Source: Aromatoleum aromaticum EbN1
GTDB taxonomy: Bacteria; Pseudomonadota; Gammaproteobacteria; Burkholderiales; Rhodocyclaceae
NCBI RefSeq assembly: GCF_000025965.1
Contig: NC_006513.1
Coordinates: 3,348,001-3,412,000, forward strand
Direction of reading: 5' to 3'
DNA: 64,000 bases
The position numbers were made by a program, and so were the translations under genes. Of this stretch, positions 47,264 through 62,339 are shown in pieces. The notes beneath the pieces were generated by a model. The model was not told the DNA's origin and searched no databases. It worked only from the letters and a program-made list of their open reading frames with translations. How positions within the stretch are numbered: position 1 is the first letter of the stretch; each line of letters starts with the position of its first letter.

Positions 47264-48925
47264 ATGACCCATCCCATGTTTGCTCGCCATCAGGCGATGC
47301 TGGACCGTGCCGTCCAGGCGGTCACCGACCGCGGCTACTGGAGCCCCTTCTCGGAGAACCCGAGCCCGAAGGTCTATGGCGAAACCGCGATGGCCGACGG
47401 CCGCGCCGCGTTCGACGCCTATTGCGGTACCGAATTCCAGCTCGACCAGCCCGGCTGCACCGGCACCGCGGGCAGTGAGCGTTCGCCGTACGGTGTGCCG
47501 ATTAATATCCGCTATCCGCGTTGCAGCGGCGAAGCGCTGATCGAGGCGTCGAAAGCCGCCCGCGGCTCTTTGCAGGCGCTGGGCCCGCAGGGCCGCGTTG
47601 GTGCGCTGCTCGAAGCCCTCGTGCGCCTGAATCAGCGCAGCTTCGAGATCGCCCACGCGGTGATGTTCACGACCGGACAGGGCTGGATGATGGCCTTCCA
47701 GGCCGGTGCGGCGCACGCACAGGACCGCGCGCTCGAAGCGGTGGCTTACGCATGGCGCGAGATGTCCGGGATTCCGGCAGAGGCGCACTGGGAGAAGCCG
47801 CAGGGCAAGAACCCGGCGCTGGTGCTGAAGAAACGCTACGAGATCGTCGGGCGCGGCACTGCGCTGGTGATCGGCTGCGGCACCTTCCCGACCTGGAACA
47901 CCTATCCGGGCCTCTTCGCCGCGCTCGCGACCGGCAACCCGGTCATCGTGAAGCCGCACCGCAACGCGATCCTCCCTGCGGCGATCACCGTGCGCGTGCT
48001 GCGCGAAGTGCTCGCCGAAGCGGGCGCCGATCCCAACGCGGTGCTGCTCGCCGTCGATGACTCGCGCGAACTGACGCGCTTCCTCGCGACGCACAAGGCG
48101 GTGAAGTCGATCGACTTCACCGGCAGCAACAGCTTCGGCAACTGGCTGATCGAGAACTGCCGACAGGCGCAGGTGTATGCGGAGCTCGCCGGGGTGAACA
48201 ACGTCGTCATCGAATCGACCGACGACTACAAGGGGATGCTGCGCAACCTTGCCTTCACGCTGTCGCTGTACTCGGGCCAGATGTGCACGACGACGCAGGC
48301 GATCCTCGTGCCGGCCGGCGGCATCGATACCGACCAGGGCCACAAGAGCTACGACGAGGTCGCAGCCGATCTGGGCCGTTCGATCGACAAGCTGCTTGCG
48401 GACCCCGCCGTCGCCAGCGCGGTGCTCGGATGCATCCAGTCCTCCGACACGCTCGGACGCCTCGACGAAGCCTCGCGCTGGGGTGACGTCGTGCTGGCAT
48501 CACAGCCCGTCGCGCACCCCGAGTATCCGGAAGCGACTGTGCGCACGCCGGTGCTGCTCAAGTGCGACGCCGCGGACGAGGCCGCCTACATGGAAGAGCG
48601 TTTCGGCCCGATCGCCTTCGTCGTGCGCACGCCCGACGCTGCCGCAGCCATTGCGCTGTCCGAGCGCATCACGACCGAACACGGTGCATTGACGGTGGGC
48701 GCCTATACGGCGAAGCCCGATTTCGCGCAGCAGGTCATCACCGCGACACAGCGCGCAGGCGTGGCGCTGTCGCTGAACCTGACCGGCGGCGTCTATGTGA
48801 ACCAGTCGGCGGCGTATTCGGATTACCACGGCACGGGTGCGAATCCGTCGGCCAACGCGAGCTATGCGGACAGTGCCTTCGTCGCGAACCGCTTCCGCGT
48901 GATCCAGCACCGCTTCGCCGTGTAA
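47264..48925 (+). CDS. paaN: PaaN, ring-opening aldehyde dehydrogenase (ALDH only)
   Basis: Oxidises 3-oxo-5,6-didehydrosuberyl-CoA semialdehyde, formed by hydrolysis of oxepin-CoA, to the acid. The 553-residue protein is an ALDH with the catalytic Cys in YSGQMCTTTQ and Glu in ELAGVNNVVIES. Unlike E. coli PaaZ it has no MaoC hydratase domain, so oxepin-CoA hydrolysis must come from a separate protein not seen near this operon. ATG 47264 follows AGAGAGAATCG, 82 bp after paaE. Confidence 0.94.
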   Translation: MTHPMFARHQAMLDRAVQAVTDRGYWSPFSENPSPKVYGETAMADGRAAFDAYCGTEFQLDQPGCTGTAGSERSPYGVPINIRYPRCSGEALIEASKAARGSLQALGPQGRVGALLEALVRLNQRSFEIAHAVMFTTGQGWMMAFQAGAAHAQDRALEAVAYAWREMSGIPAEAHWEKPQGKNPALVLKKRYEIVGRGTALVIGCGTFPTWNTYPGLFAALATGNPVIVKPHRNAILPAAITVRVLREVLAEAGADPNAVLLAVDDSRELTRFLATHKAVKSIDFTGSNSFGNWLIENCRQAQVYAELAGVNNVVIESTDDYKGMLRNLAFTLSLYSGQMCTTTQAILVPAGGIDTDQGHKSYDEVAADLGRSIDKLLADPAVASAVLGCIQSSDTLGRLDEASRWGDVVLASQPVAHPEYPEATVRTPVLLKCDAADEAAYMEERFGPIAFVVRTPDAAAAIALSERITTEHGALTVGAYTAKPDFAQQVITATQRAGVALSLNLTGGVYVNQSAAYSDYHGTGANPSANASYADSAFVANRFRVIQHRFAV

Positions 48926-49032
48926 GCGGCCAGAAAAAACAAGAACGACATACCCAGCAGACAGGGCGGCGAAGCGGATCCGGACAGGAAGATCCGCCGC
49001 CGCTCCAACCCCACATAGAGAGGAGCAGGACA

Positions 49033-50352
49033 ATGAACGCACGCATGGGAAATTCCATCGGGTTCGACCCGATCGAGACCGCGAGCCGCGACGAACTGCG
49101 CGCACTGCAGCTCGAGCGCCTGAAGAAGACCGTCCAGCACGCCTACGACAACGTCCCGCACTATCGCCGCAGCTTCGAAGCGGCCGGCGTGCATCCGTCG
49201 GACCTGAAGACGCTGGAAGACCTGTCGAAATTTCCCTTCACGGTGAAGAAGGATTTCCGCGACAACTACCCGTTCGGCCTCTTCGCCGTGCCGCGTGAGG
49301 AGGTCGTCCGCGTGCATGCTTCCAGCGGCACGACCGGCAAGCCGACCGTCGTCGGCTACACCCAGAACGACATCGACAACTGGGCCAACCTCGTCGCGCG
49401 CTCCATCTACGCCGCGGGCGTGCGCAAGGGCGACGTCGTGCATATCTCCTACGGCTACGGCCTCTTCACCGGCGGCATGGGCGCGCACTACGGCGCCGAG
49501 CGGCTGGGCTGCACCGTCGTGCCGATGTCCGGCGGCCAGACCGAGCGCCAGGTCCAGCTGATCCAGGACTTCAAGCCGAAGGCCATCATGGTGACGCCGT
49601 CCTACATGCTCAACATCCTCGAGCAGTTCGTGCGCCAGGGCCTGGACCCCGCCGACTCATCGCTGAAGATCGGCATTTTCGGCGCCGAGCCCTGGACCGA
49701 GGCGATGCGCCACGAGATCGAGGCGCGCGCCGGCATCGATGCGGTCGACATCTACGGCCTGTCCGAGGTGATGGGGCCGGGCGTCGCCAGCGAGTGCATC
49801 GAGAGCAAGGACGGCCCGGTGATCTGGGAAGACCACTTCTACCCGGAAATCATCGACCCGGAGACCGGCGAAGTGCTGCCCGACGGCGAGGAGGGCGAGC
49901 TCGTCTTCACGTCGCTGACGAAGGAAGCGCTGCCCGTCATCCGCTATCGCACCCGCGATCTCACCCGCCTCTTGCCGCCGACCTCACGCTCGATGCGCCG
50001 CATCGGCAAGATCACCGGCCGTTCCGACGACATGCTGATCATCCGCGGCGTGAACGTGTTCCCGACCCAGATCGAGGAACTGATCCTGAAGCAGAAGGAG
50101 CTGTCGCCGCACTACCAGATCGAGCTCACCCGCGACGGCCACATGGACAAGATGGAAGTCGTCGTCGAGCTGACGACCGAAGCGGCGGACCTCGGCGCGC
50201 TGCGCCAGCAGGAGATCGCGAAGCTGCTGCAGCACAACATCAAGTCCTATATCGGCATCAGCACGAAGACGACGATGGCGCAGCCCGGCTCGCTGTTCCG
50301 CTCCGTCGGCAAGGCCAAGCGCCTCATCGACAAGCGCAACGTGACGGCCTGA
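49033..50352 (+). CDS. paaK: Phenylacetate-CoA ligase
   Basis: AMP-forming ligase of 439 residues that activates phenylacetate. The P-loop is VHASSGTTGKPTVVGYT (~95-110), followed by YGLSEVMGPGVASEC, YRTRDLTRL and RSDDMLIIRGVNVFPTQIEE; the catalytic Lys is in the SVGKAKRL ending. ATG 49033 is preceded by GAGAGGAGC. It sits in the operon between paaN and paaJ, 107 bp after paaN. Confidence 0.97.
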   Translation: MNARMGNSIGFDPIETASRDELRALQLERLKKTVQHAYDNVPHYRRSFEAAGVHPSDLKTLEDLSKFPFTVKKDFRDNYPFGLFAVPREEVVRVHASSGTTGKPTVVGYTQNDIDNWANLVARSIYAAGVRKGDVVHISYGYGLFTGGMGAHYGAERLGCTVVPMSGGQTERQVQLIQDFKPKAIMVTPSYMLNILEQFVRQGLDPADSSLKIGIFGAEPWTEAMRHEIEARAGIDAVDIYGLSEVMGPGVASECIESKDGPVIWEDHFYPEIIDPETGEVLPDGEEGELVFTSLTKEALPVIRYRTRDLTRLLPPTSRSMRRIGKITGRSDDMLIIRGVNVFPTQIEELILKQKELSPHYQIELTRDGHMDKMEVVVELTTEAADLGALRQQEIAKLLQHNIKSYIGISTKTTMAQPGSLFRSVGKAKRLIDKRNVTA

Positions 50353-50365
50353 GGAGGGAGAGAAC

Positions 50366-51571
<1,206 letters not shown>

Positions 51572-51628
51572 CGTGGCACCAGCCGAGCAACGGCCCGCAT
51601 GAGAAAGACATCGAAGGAGACAAAAGTG

Positions 51629-52432
51629 ATGAATCTCGATCATTCCAACGAAGCGGCCGCCGAGCCACCGATCCTCGTCGACCGGCGCGGGCGGGTCGGC
51701 CTGCTGCGGCTGAACCGGCCGTCGCGGTTCAACGCGCTCAGCGACGCGCTGATCGACCGGCTCGGCGACGAGCTCGAGGCGATGGACGCCGACGACGGCA
51801 TCGGCGCGATCGTCATCACCGGCTCCGACAAGGCCTTCGCCGCTGGCGCGGACATCGGCGCGATGGCGGACTGGGACTTCGTCCACGTCTACAAGACGAA
51901 CTACGTGTCGCGCAACTGGGACCGCCTGGCGCGCATCCGCAAGCCGGTCATCGCCGCGGTCGGCGGCTTTGCGCTCGGCGGCGGATGCGAGCTCGCAATG
52001 ACCTGCGACCTCGTCATCGCCGCGGAGACCGCCCGCTTCGGTCAACCCGAAGTCCGGCTCGGCGTGCTTCCGGGCGCGGGCGGCACGCAGCGGCTGCCGC
52101 GCGCGGTCGGCAAGGCGAAGGCGATGGACCTGTGCCTGACCGCGCGCATGATGGACGCGCAGGAAGCCGAGCGTGCCGGACTCGTGTCGCGCATCGTCCC
52201 CGCCGAGCGCCTGCTCGACGAGGCGCTCGAAGCGGCCGCAAGAATCGCAGCCTTCTCGCTGCCGGTCGCGATGATGATCAAGGAATCGGTGAATCGTGCC
52301 TTCGAATCGGGGCTATCGGAAGGGCTGCTGTTCGAACGCCGGAGTTTCCACGCCGCCTTCGGCTTGCAGGACCAGAAGGAAGGCATGGCGGCCTTCCTCG
52401 CGAAACGCAACGCTTCGTTCAGTCATTGTTGA
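51629..52432 (+). CDS. paaF: Enoyl-CoA hydratase PaaF-type
   Basis: Crotonase-family hydratase of 267 residues. The CoA/oxyanion segment is [13 protein letters not shown]; the catalytic Glu region is [40 protein letters not shown], where both Glu positions of a hydratase are kept. It would hydrate 2,3-dehydroadipyl-CoA. PaaG (isomerase), a less conserved crotonase, is the alternative, but the two Glu favour PaaF. ATG 51629 follows AAGGAGA. It is the last gene of the operon; PaaG, PaaH and PaaI homologues are not in the window. Confidence 0.85.
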   Translation: MNLDHSNEAAAEPPILVDRRGRVGLLRLNRPSRFNALSDALIDRLGDELEAMDADDGIGAIVITGSDKAFAAGADIGAMADWDFVHVYKTNYVSRNWDRLARIRKPVIAAVGGFALGGGCELAMTCDLVIAAETARFGQPEVRLGVLPGAGGTQRLPRAVGKAKAMDLCLTARMMDAQEAERAGLVSRIVPAERLLDEALEAAARIAAFSLPVAMMIKESVNRAFESGLSEGLLFERRSFHAAFGLQDQKEGMAAFLAKRNASFSHC

Positions 52433-52809
52433 TTACGCGATCGATCAAGCGCGTATTACTTCCGCTACAGCTTGCCGCACCGGCTGTCCGCTCCTCATCC
52501 ACCTGATCTTCGATGAATCGCTTCATGGCATGATCACGCTGGGATCAATGCCAGCCCGCACAGGCTTCCTCAAATCGTCTCATCGGCACCTCCTTCGTGC
52601 CAAATGAAACCGGACAGACCACGTGCTACAAGTCCGGACAGTCTATTTGCTCCTTACAAGCGGGCTTCGAACACTTGCAGAAAGTGCAGACATCCGGCAT
52701 TATGCGCGCCTCGACAACGCAGCGACGTGTCGAGCGGTGGCAGAAGCGAGTGGCAGCGGTCCTGAAATCCGCGCCGATACTGATCCGGTTCGCGCCGCTG
52801 GAAGTACAT
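52433..52809. other. 377-bp gap with mobile-element relics before tRNA-Gly
   Basis: No intact gene was found. On the minus strand, a ribosome site and start encode MRRFEEACAGWH before a stop (about 52556-52594), resembling the beginning of ISNCY-type transposases. CCGGACAG occurs twice at 52612-52644, as at transposon ends. The diverged repeat copy B follows. Confidence 0.4.
52730..52783 (+). repeat. Copy B of the diverged repeat adjacent to tRNA sequence
   Basis: Partner of copy A at 32708-32760 in the same orientation, 20.0 kb away. It ends 26 bp before tRNA-Gly. One frame reads RVERWQKRVAAVLKSAP, which might be an integrase C-terminal relic. Confidence 0.55.
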
Positions 52810-52885
52810 GCGGGAATAGCTCAGTTGGTAGAGCGCAACCTTGCCAAGGTTGAGGTCGCGAGTTCGAGACTCGTTTCCCGCTCCA
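52810..52885 (+). tRNA. tRNA-Gly(GCC)
   Basis: Complete 76-nt cloverleaf with encoded CCA. Acceptor GCGGGAA pairs with TTCCCGC; D arm GCTCAGTTGGTAGAGC; anticodon arm CAACC-TTGCCAA-GGTTG with anticodon GCC; T arm GCGAGTTCGAGACTCGT. A strong terminator follows. Confidence 0.96.
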
Positions 52886-52891
52886 GAAATT

Positions 52892-52927
52892 GACAAAAGG
52901 AAGGTGCAAGCGCACCTTCCTTTTGTC
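52892..52927. terminator. Strong hairpin terminator after tRNA-Gly
   Basis: A 16-bp perfect stem (GACAAAAGGAAGGTGC with its complement) and a 4-base AAGC loop, with the TTTTGTC run in the descending arm. It is symmetric enough to act on both strands and ends 17 bp before the next gene. Confidence 0.85.
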
Positions 52928-52944
52928 GTTTACCGGCTCTGGCC

Positions 52945-54147
52945 ATGTCCGCCTGCCGAAACATCCCATTTTCGTTGCCGCGTGCTGCCGTCGTGCCCGA
53001 TTACGGGGCGAACGGCCTTTATGGCCTCGTCGGCGCGATCCGTGGCTATCTCGACGGTCAGCACTGGACGGTGCCGGGCGAGGAACGCACCGATCGCGCG
53101 CAGGATGAACCCGGGCCGGTGCTGGTGTTCCTGCTCATCGACGGCCTCGGCGACGCGTTCCTGCAGCGTTTCGGATCGGGGAGCACGCTGCTCGCGCACC
53201 GGCGGCGACGCATGACTTCGGTTTTCCCGAGCACGACGGCGAGCGCAGTGACGACCACGCTCACCGGCCTCGCGCCGGCCCGCCATGGCTTGACCGGCTG
53301 GTTCATCCACGACAGGCGGTTTGGCGGCGTGGTTGCGCCGTTGCCGATGAGGAAACGTTCGGGCGGACTCATTCGCGGCCCGATGGCTCCGGAGCGGCTC
53401 TTCCCGTACCCGAGCCTGTTCCGGAACCGCAGGCGCAAGTCGATTTACGTCAATCCGCGCAGCATTGCGTATTCGCCATACTCCGCGAGGCATGGCCGTG
53501 GCGCCGACATCGTCGCGTATCGGGGGCTCCAGGGGATGGTCGCTGCGATAGCGACTGCAGCAAGGGCGCTGAAGCGTGCGGCGGGCGGCTATATTCACGC
53601 CTACTATCCCGTGTTCGATGCGCTCAGTCATGCGCACGGCTGCGAGTCCGACGAGGCCGTCGCGCAGTTTCGCCACATCGACGCCGCGTTCGCCGCCTTG
53701 CTCGACCAACTGGCCGGAACCGGCGTCGACGTCGTCGTGAGCGCGGACCATGGCTTCATCGATTCGCCGGCAGAGCGCGTGATCCGCTTCGAACGGTTTC
53801 CGGATGCTGCGGCAATGCTCGCCGGGCCGTTGTTCGGCGAACGCCGGGCTGCACTCTGTGAGCTTCGCCGGGGGGTCGAGGACGATTTCCGCTCGTTCGT
53901 CGAGGCGGAGCTGGCGGGCAAGGCGGTGCTGGTCCGTTCGCCGGAGCTGCTGCGCAGCGGGTTTTTCGGCCCGGGGCCGCGACACCGGCAGTTGCGCGAA
54001 CGCATCGGCAGCCATGCGCTGCTGATGGAACCGGGCTGGACGATCACGGACCGCGTGCCGGGCGAACGCGCGCACCGGATGATCGGCGTGCATGGCGGAC
54101 TGTCGCCGCAGGAAATGTGGGTGCCGCTGATTCACGCACGTTGTTGA
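52945..54147 (+). CDS. Alkaline-phosphatase-like type I phosphodiesterase/nucleotide pyrophosphatase
   Basis: Protein of 400 residues of the phosphodiesterase/nucleotide pyrophosphatase family, expected to cleave phosphodiesters with two zinc ions. The first metal Asp is in VFLLIDGLGD (~66), the nucleophilic Thr in SVFPSTTASAVTTTLTGL, and later ligands in YYPVFDALSHAHG and VVVSADHGFID. No signal peptide is evident, so it may be cytoplasmic. The substrate is unknown. It starts 17 bp after the tRNA terminator and converges on the DUF1178 gene. Confidence 0.85.
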   Translation: MSACRNIPFSLPRAAVVPDYGANGLYGLVGAIRGYLDGQHWTVPGEERTDRAQDEPGPVLVFLLIDGLGDAFLQRFGSGSTLLAHRRRRMTSVFPSTTASAVTTTLTGLAPARHGLTGWFIHDRRFGGVVAPLPMRKRSGGLIRGPMAPERLFPYPSLFRNRRRKSIYVNPRSIAYSPYSARHGRGADIVAYRGLQGMVAAIATAARALKRAAGGYIHAYYPVFDALSHAHGCESDEAVAQFRHIDAAFAALLDQLAGTGVDVVVSADHGFIDSPAERVIRFERFPDAAAMLAGPLFGERRAALCELRRGVEDDFRSFVEAELAGKAVLVRSPELLRSGFFGPGPRHRQLRERIGSHALLMEPGWTITDRVPGERAHRMIGVHGGLSPQEMWVPLIHARC

Positions 54148-54176
54148 AGCCCACGGGGAGCGGGCTGGCAGGAGAG

Positions 54177-54620
54177 TCAGTGTAGCTCTTCGTCGTCGGG
54201 CGGTACGGGAAGCACCATGATGCCTTCGTCGATGAGTTCCCCGACGTCGTCGTGCGACGCTTTCCCCTTTATGTTGCGCGCTTCGCTTTCGCCGTAGTGG
54301 ATGCGGCGGGCTTCCTCGACGAACCGCTCGCCGACGTCCTCCGACTCCTTGCCGAAGCGACGCAGCATTGCCACGGCCGTGGCGACTGCGTCCATCTGCC
54401 GTGCGGTTGCGGGGCGCGACGAGGGGCGCGGCGCCGGAGCGGGCGGCGGAGTCGAGCCGGTGTTGACGTACGGAGCGGTCGGACGCCGGCTGATCGAGGC
54501 CGAGCCGCAAACGGGACAGATGACCTGTCCGCGCTCACGCTGGGCTTCGAACGCGGCAGCCGAGCCGAACCAGCCTTCGAACAGGTGCTCGTGGTCGCAG
54601 CAAAGGTTCAGAACGATCAC
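54177..54620 (-). CDS. DUF1178 family protein
   Basis: Conserved proteobacterial protein of 147 residues of unknown function. The N-terminus MIVLNLCCDHEHLFEGWFGSAAAFEAQRE with CPVCGS forms a probable zinc ribbon, a proline-rich linker follows, and the C-terminus keeps VGERFVEEARRIHYGE and GELIDEGIMVLPVP, all typical of the family. It lies between tRNA-Leu and the phosphodiesterase gene. Confidence 0.9.
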   Translation of the reverse strand: MIVLNLCCDHEHLFEGWFGSAAAFEAQRERGQVICPVCGSASISRRPTAPYVNTGSTPPPAPAPRPSSRPATARQMDAVATAVAMLRRFGKESEDVGERFVEEARRIHYGESEARNIKGKASHDDVGELIDEGIMVLPVPPDDEELH

Positions 54621-54660
54621 CGCCGGAAGTCCTGGAGAAAATCACGCGCAGTGCGCTCGC

Positions 54661-54745
54661 TGGTGCCGGGGACGGGACTTGAACCCGTAAGCCCGAAGGC
54701 GGCGGATTTTAAATCCGCTGTGTATACCGATTTCACCACCCCGGC
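54661..54745 (-). tRNA. tRNA-Leu(UAA)
   Basis: Complete 85-nt class II tRNA on the minus strand with encoded CCA. Acceptor GCCGGGG, anticodon arm GCGGA-TTTAAAA-TCCGC (anticodon TAA), a long variable arm GCCTTCGGGCT, and T arm ACGGGTTCAAGTCCCGT. Confidence 0.96.
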
Positions 54746-54824
54746 GCCGATGGGTGGCGCATTCTACCCCGTGGCCGACACGCCTGCACAACGTGCTCCG
54801 GCTGTTCCTGACCGTGCAGGGAGC

Positions 54825-56687
<1,863 letters not shown>

Positions 56688-56797
56688 GGGATTCTGGTGC
56701 GGGCAGCGGAAAGGGAAAAGGCGCCGATCCGTCGAGAGTAACGGGGCGCTTAGCGAATGAAGCGCATCGTACCGAAATCCTGCCGGTGCCGCTTGGC

Positions 56798-57823
56798 TCA
56801 ATCGCGCGCGGGGAGATGCAGCCCAGACCGCACATCACATGGGCGACGGGCGATTTCGCGCGCGAGCCGCCAGACGAGGCGTGCTGCCAGACGCGCGGTC
56901 CGGCCGTCGGGGTCGAGGGAAGGGTTGAGTTCGGCGACGTCAGCGAGGCGAAGCTTGCCGCTCGCGACGGCGATGCGGATCACCGCCTCAACGACGGCCG
57001 GCTCGACGCCGATCGTCGCCGGCGCGCTGACGCCGGGCGCGCACGCACCCGACAGCGCGTCGAGGCACAGCGTCAGGTAGAGCCAGTCGATGCCGGCGAG
57101 GAAATCGCGCACCGTGCTGGCGGTTGCATCGAGATCGCGCGCGCCCATTTCCTCGTCGAGGCGAAACGCGACGCCAAGCGCGCGGGCGCGGTCGAACAAC
57201 GCGGCAGTGTTCGCCGCTTCGGCGATCCCCAGCACGCAGTAGCGGAAATTCCAGTCGCGGACTCCGCAGTCCGCAGCGATCTGGCGGAACGGCGTGCCCG
57301 AATTGCCCGCGGGTGCCGTGCGCAGGTCGAAATGAGCGTCGACGTTGAGTATGCCGATGCGCGGCGGGTGCGGCTCGCGGATCGCATGCACGGCAAATCC
57401 CTGCCAGGCTGCCCACGCGATTTCGTGGCCGCCACCGAGACCGATTGGCACATGGCCGGCCTCGAGCAGCGCCGTGATGCGTCGAGCGTAGTCGCCCTGC
57501 ATCGTCTCGAGCGTCTGCTCGCCGGCGTCGTGCGTGCTGGCGCCCACATCGCCGGCGTCGCCCGCGTCGTACACCGGCCACTCTCCGTGCCAAGCCAGGT
57601 TCGCGAGCGTGCGGCGCAGCGCCGCGGGGCCTTCGGCGGCTCCGGCGCGGCCATGGTTGCGCCGCACGCCGAGGTCGCAGGGAAAACCGAGCAGCACGAT
57701 GCCCGGGGGCGCTTCGGGCGCCAGCATCTTGACGCATTGGTGCCAGCGCAATGCCCGCGGGCCCTCATGCACGTCGATGCGGCCGTGCCACGGCCCCCGA
57801 TCCTCTTCATCCTTGTGCGACAT
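56798..57823 (-). CDS. hutG: Formimidoylglutamase
   Basis: Arginase/agmatinase-family manganese enzyme of 341 residues, the last Hut step (formimidoylglutamate to glutamate and formamide). Metal motifs are [22 protein letters not shown] and [19 protein letters not shown]. Context makes formimidoylglutamase more likely than agmatinase. Its ATG overlaps the end of hutI by 17 bp, indicating translational coupling. It is the last gene of the leftward hut operon. Confidence 0.92.
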   Translation of the reverse strand: MSHKDEEDRGPWHGRIDVHEGPRALRWHQCVKMLAPEAPPGIVLLGFPCDLGVRRNHGRAGAAEGPAALRRTLANLAWHGEWPVYDAGDAGDVGASTHDAGEQTLETMQGDYARRITALLEAGHVPIGLGGGHEIAWAAWQGFAVHAIREPHPPRIGILNVDAHFDLRTAPAGNSGTPFRQIAADCGVRDWNFRYCVLGIAEAANTAALFDRARALGVAFRLDEEMGARDLDATASTVRDFLAGIDWLYLTLCLDALSGACAPGVSAPATIGVEPAVVEAVIRIAVASGKLRLADVAELNPSLDPDGRTARLAARLVWRLAREIARRPCDVRSGLHLPARD

Positions 57824-59045
57824 CACCGGCTCCGCTGATTTGTCCGCCGAACACGCGCAGCGCGAGCGGGTTGTAGCCGAGGTGGTAGCACAGCTCGGCC
57901 GGGGTATCGACGTTCCACAGGCCGAGGTCGGCGAGTTTTCCGGCCTCCAGCGTGCCGAGGTCGTCGCCGCGGCCGAGCGCCCGAGCCGCGTTGCGCGTGA
58001 CCCCGGCGAGCGCAGCGGCGGGGGAGAGGCGGAACAGCACGCAGGCCATGTTGAGCGCGAGCAGCAGCGAACTGAGCGGCGAAGTGCCGGGGTTGCAGTC
58101 GGTGGCGATGGCGACCGGCACGCCGAGCGCGCGCAGCCGCGCGGCCGGTGGAAGGTGTGTCTCGCGCAGGAAATAGAATGCCCCCGGCAGCAGCACGGCG
58201 ACGCTGCCGGCCGCGGCGAGCGCCGCTGCACCGGCTTCGGAGAGGTGTTCCAGATGATCGGCGCACAGCGCGCCGTACCGGGCCGCGAGTGCCGCGCCAC
58301 CCGAATCCGAGAGCTGCTCGGCATGCAGCCTGACGGGAAGCCCGAGCGCACGGGCCGCGCGGAACACCGCTTCGGTCTGCGCCGGGCTGAACGCGATGCG
58401 CTCGCAGAACGCGTCGACGGCATCGACGAGGCCTTCGCGATAGAGCGCCGGCAGCATCACGTCACAGACTTCAGCGATGTAGTCGTCGGCGCGTCCGTCG
58501 TATTCGGGCGGCAGTGCGTGCGCGCCGAGGAACGTTGTCGTCACGCGTACCGGCGCGGTGTCTCCCAGCGCGCGCGCTGCGCGCAGCATGCGTCGCTCGG
58601 CGGACAGTTCCAGCCCGTAGCCGGACTTGATCTCCACCGTCGTGACACCCTCGGCGATCAGTCGGGCGAGACGCGGCCGGCTCGCGACTACGAGCGCCGC
58701 CTCGTCGGCGGCCCGCGTCGCGATGACCGTTACGCGGATGCCGCCGCCGGCGCGCGCGATCTCCTCGTAGTTCGCGCCCTGCATGCGCAGCTCGAACTCG
58801 CGGGCGCGGTTGCCGGCATGGACGAGATGGGTGTGGCAGTCGATCAGCCCCGGCAGCAGCCAGCCGCCGGCGCCATCGATCTCCTGGGCGGCGCGGGCCT
58901 CGCGCGGCAGGTCGCGTTCGGCGCCGAGCCACTCGATGCGCCCGGTCCGCACCGCGAGCGCACCGTCACGCAGCGCGCCGTACGGTTCGTCGCCGGCGAA
59001 TGTCGCGAGATGCACGCGGCGGAACAGCAGGTCCCAGGCGGCCAT
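57807..59045 (-). CDS. hutI: Imidazolonepropionase
   Basis: Amidohydrolase of 412 residues converting imidazolone propionate to formimidoylglutamate. The zinc motif is [34 protein letters not shown], with later ligand regions [15 protein letters not shown] and [17 protein letters not shown]. The start is ATG 59045, 4 bp after hutU. Confidence 0.96.
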   Translation of the reverse strand: MAAWDLLFRRVHLATFAGDEPYGALRDGALAVRTGRIEWLGAERDLPREARAAQEIDGAGGWLLPGLIDCHTHLVHAGNRAREFELRMQGANYEEIARAGGGIRVTVIATRAADEAALVVASRPRLARLIAEGVTTVEIKSGYGLELSAERRMLRAARALGDTAPVRVTTTFLGAHALPPEYDGRADDYIAEVCDVMLPALYREGLVDAVDAFCERIAFSPAQTEAVFRAARALGLPVRLHAEQLSDSGGAALAARYGALCADHLEHLSEAGAAALAAAGSVAVLLPGAFYFLRETHLPPAARLRALGVPVAIATDCNPGTSPLSSLLLALNMACVLFRLSPAAALAGVTRNAARALGRGDDLGTLEAGKLADLGLWNVDTPAELCYHLGYNPLALRVFGGQISGAGDVAQG

Positions 59046-59049
59046 GTGA

Positions 59050-60738
<1,689 letters not shown>

Positions 60739-60758
60739 CGCGGCCTCCTGCGAGCGCT

Positions 60759-62339
60759 TCAGAGGGATTCGTCATCCGGCGTGGCGGAGCGGGACGCCTC
60801 GCCGTCCGCCACGCGTTCGGAGTCGAAAGACAAGGGACAATGGCGTGCGAAGGCTCCCGCCGACACCTCGTCCTTGATCGATGCAATGTCGGGCGCGAAA
60901 TAGCGGTCGATGTCGTAATGCGGGACGCGGCTGCGGATCAGCGCGAGCACGGCCTGCAGGCGCGGCGAGGTGCGGTGCGGTGCGCGCAGCTCGACGCCCT
61001 GCGCCGCGGCGAGCAGCTCGATCGCGAGGATCGTCGCGGTGTTGTCGGCGAGCTCGCCGAGCTTGCGGGCGGCGAACGTCGACATCGAAACGTGATCCTC
61101 CTGGTTCGCCGACGTCGGCAACGAATCGACGCTCGCCGGATGCGCGAGAAGCTTGTTCTCGGAGGCGAGCGCGGCCGCCGTGACGTGCGCGATCATGAAG
61201 CCGGAATTGACGCCGCCTTCGGTGACGAGGAAAGGCGGCAGGCCCGACAGCGTGGCGTCGATCAGCAGCGCGATGCGCCGCTCGGCCAGCGCCCCGATCT
61301 CGGCCGCGGCCAGCGCGAGCGCGTCAGCGGCGAAAGCGACCGGTTCGCCATGGAAGTTCCCGCCCGACAGCACTTCGCCGCTGTCCGGAAAAACCAGCGG
61401 GTTGTCGGACACGGCGTTCGCTTCGATCAGCAGGACGCGCGCGGCGTGGCGCATCTGGTCGAGGCAGGCACCCATAACCTGCGGCTGGCAGCGCAGGCTG
61501 TACGGGTCCTGCACCTTGCCGCAGTCGCGATGCGCAAGGTTGATCCCGCTGCCCTCGAGCAGCTGCCGGTAGGTGGCGGCAGCGTCGATCTGCCCCGGCT
61601 GGCCGCGCAACGCGTGGATCCGGGCATCGAACGGCTTGAACGAGCCGGCCGCGGCGTCGACCGACAGCGCTCCGGCGACGAGCGCGGTGCGAAACACGGT
61701 CTCGATCGCGAACAGATTGACGAGCGCCAGCGCCGTCGACACCTGCGTGCCGTTGAGCAGCGCAAGGCCTTCCTTCGCCGCGAGCGTCATCGGCGCGAGT
61801 CCCGCGATCGCCAGAGCCTCGGTCGCGGGTACGTGTCGGCCGTCGACATATGCCTCGCCGATGCCCAGCAGCAGCGCCGAAAGGTGTGCGAGCGGTGCCA
61901 GGTCGCCGCTCGCGCCGACCGAGCCTTTGGACGGCACGCGAGGGATGACGCCGGCGTTGAAGAGCCCGAGCAGCGCATTGATGAGTTCCATGCGCACACC
62001 GGAGTGTCCGCGTGCAAGGCTCGCGATCTTCAACGCCAGCACCAGGCGCACCGTCGGCGCCGAGAGCGGTTCGCCGACTCCCACCGCGTGCGACAGCACG
62101 AGATTTTTCTGCAGAAGTTCGAGCTGATCGTCCGGGATGTGCGTCTGCGCGAGGCGGCCGAAACCGGTGTTGATGCCGTAGGCCGGCTCGCCGCTGCGCG
62201 CGATCGCCGCAACCGTCGCGGCGCCGCGCGCGACCACCGGAAAGCAGGCCGGTTCGAGCTCGAGCCGGCTGTCGCTGAACGCGATCGTGCGCAGTTCGGC
62301 GAGCGTCAATCGGCCTGGATGAAGGCAAACGGCAGTCAT
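60759..62339 (-). CDS. hutH: Histidine ammonia-lyase
   Basis: First Hut enzyme, 526 residues, deaminating histidine to urocanate. The self-made MIO cofactor comes from the Ala-Ser-Gly in [15 protein letters not shown] (~150). [11 protein letters not shown] carries the catalytic Tyr, and [16 protein letters not shown] is another signature. ATG 62339 follows AGGGGGAAC; the open frame extends 45 codons upstream without conservation. It is the first gene of the leftward hutHUIG operon. No HutC-type repressor was seen. Confidence 0.96.
   Translation of the reverse strand: MTAVCLHPGRLTLAELRTIAFSDSRLELEPACFPVVARGAATVAAIARSGEPAYGINTGFGRLAQTHIPDDQLELLQKNLVLSHAVGVGEPLSAPTVRLVLALKIASLARGHSGVRMELINALLGLFNAGVIPRVPSKGSVGASGDLAPLAHLSALLLGIGEAYVDGRHVPATEALAIAGLAPMTLAAKEGLALLNGTQVSTALALVNLFAIETVFRTALVAGALSVDAAAGSFKPFDARIHALRGQPGQIDAAATYRQLLEGSGINLAHRDCGKVQDPYSLRCQPQVMGACLDQMRHAARVLLIEANAVSDNPLVFPDSGEVLSGGNFHGEPVAFAADALALAAAEIGALAERRIALLIDATLSGLPPFLVTEGGVNSGFMIAHVTAAALASENKLLAHPASVDSLPTSANQEDHVSMSTFAARKLGELADNTATILAIELLAAAQGVELRAPHRTSPRLQAVLALIRSRVPHYDIDRYFAPDIASIKDEVSAGAFARHCPLSFDSERVADGEASRSATPDDESL

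Noticed and set aside
47201-48343. 380-residue open frame antisense to paaN
   Set aside because: Shadow frame in high-GC DNA; no domain, and it covers the paaE-paaN spacer and a conserved ALDH.
52597-52893. 98-residue open frame across tRNA-Gly
   Set aside because: Its GIAQLVERNLAKVEV segment is the familiar false translation of a tRNA-Gly gene.
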